From positions 1 through 64,000 of the forward strand of contig NZ_JAJNQN010000004.1 of the NCBI RefSeq assembly GCF_022227845.1: a stretch of DNA of 64,000 bases. The letters run 5' to 3'. The notes beneath the pieces are model-generated. The model was not told where the DNA came from, ran no database searches, and saw only the letters and a program-made list of their open reading frames with translations. Each line of letters starts with the position of its first letter. Within the stretch, counting starts at the first letter, position 1. The position numbers and the translations under genes are program-made. Positions 63,559 to 64,000 of this stretch are shown in pieces. This stretch comes from Ectothiorhodospira lacustris. GTDB lineage: Bacteria > Pseudomonadota > Gammaproteobacteria > Ectothiorhodospirales > Ectothiorhodospiraceae.

Positions 63559-64000
63559 TCAGGCCCGGGCCTCCCTGAGGGCTTCGGCGCGACGGGCTGC
63601 TCGTTTCTCCAGTCGGTCATCCACCAGGTTCTTCATGGCCAGCAAGAGGCCCAGGCCGATGAAGGCCCCCGGTGGCAGGATGGCCAGCAAAAAGCCCCGG
63701 TAGTCTTCGATCAGGGTCACGGTGAGTCCCCGTGCCGCCTCGCCGAACATCAGGTGCGCCTGATCGAACAGGGTGCCCTGGCCGATGGCCTCGCGCATGG
63801 CACCCAGGGCCACCAGCACCAGGGTGAAGCCGATACCCATGATCAGCCCGTCGACAAAGGCCTTGGGGATGGTGTGCTTGGAGGCAAAGGCCTCGGCCCG
63901 ACCGATGATGGCGCAGTTGGTCACGATCAGCGGGATGAAGATCCCCAGCACCAGGTAGAGTTCATGGAAGTAGGCATTCATGGCCAGTTCGATGGCGGTG
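63559..64000 (-). CDS. rnfE: second Rnf complex subunit E, 5' end outside window
   Basis: The last ~147 residues of an RnfE/NqrD-family membrane protein; the frame runs off the right edge. [21 protein letters not shown] is the Cys-bearing cluster motif and [18 protein letters not shown] the C-terminal helix. It is clearly different from the operon copy at 54807-55466 (which has [19 protein letters not shown]). Its position before nth matches canonical rnfABCDGE-nth loci, so a complete second rnf operon probably continues beyond the window. Confidence 0.93.
   Translation of the reverse strand, partial: TAIELAMNAYFHELYLVLGIFIPLIVTNCAIIGRAEAFASKHTIPKAFVDGLIMGIGFTLVLVALGAMREAIGQGTLFDQAHLMFGEAARGLTVTLIEDYRGFLLAILPPGAFIGLGLLLAMKNLVDDRLEKRAARRAEALREARA

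Overview
The window is about 64 kb of GC-rich DNA with dense, mostly short-spaced genes. The gene families point to a gammaproteobacterium: an rnfE-nth junction, DUF1841, a hexameric-type citrate synthase, a YcgR/PilZ protein, SiaB/SiaC/SiaD homologues, a YfiR homologue and HME-type RND efflux. A large pyruvate:ferredoxin oxidoreductase inside an Rnf operon suggests a Chromatiales/Ectothiorhodospiraceae-like, redox-flexible bacterium. That placement is inference; no rRNA or tRNA is present to test it.

Layout. 1-9.9 kb: end of a PAS-GGDEF gene, a Vat/CatB-type acetyltransferase, a giant double-ATPase CoA-dehydratase-activase protein, a small accessory block (two membrane proteins and a Tat-exported aldo/keto reductase) and a CorA-type transporter. 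10-20 kb (minus strand): PepSY protein, PhoQ-like kinase, OmpR-like regulator, cytochrome b561-like protein, a second PepSY protein, then TolC/adaptor/CzcA-type pump, DUF3240 and a lipoprotein. Three copies of one 18-bp operator-like sequence tie this block together. 20-23 kb: DUF533 gene, then a decayed zone with an Rpn/transposase_31 remnant, a 28-codon Cys-rich ORF, a membrane GGDEF gene, a frameshifted HigB-type toxin remnant, and a palindromic repeat element with an internal 17-bp tandem array. 23-26.4 kb: DUF2939 gene, gltA, a MinD/FlhG-like ATPase.

26.6-35.8 kb is a seven-gene plus-strand signalling run: HDOD-GAF-histidine kinase, REC-PAS-GGDEF-EAL regulator, EAL-CBS-GGDDF protein, PP2C phosphatase with a related CBS pair, then SiaB-, SiaC- and SiaD-like proteins. 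It looks like a soluble variant of the SiaABCD partner-switching module that controls c-di-GMP synthesis. 36-44.8 kb (minus) holds an alkaline phosphatase and a four-gene operon: YfiR-like protein, CHASE8-like hybrid kinase, REC-GGDEF-EAL regulator and TonB-dependent receptor.

45.7-56.2 kb is an Rnf operon in the order rnfB, giant PFOR, rnfC, rnfD, rnfG, rnfE, rnfA and a small Cys-rich membrane protein resembling the Nqr maturation factor NqrM. It would couple membrane ion-motive force and NADH to ferredoxin and pyruvate/acetyl-CoA chemistry. At the right edge a second, unlinked rnfE lies before nth, so the genome carries two Rnf systems. Between them are two large PAS-GGDEF-EAL proteins flanking a PilZ receptor. 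In total eight genes carry a GGDEF domain and five of these also carry EAL, an exceptional density of c-di-GMP enzymes.
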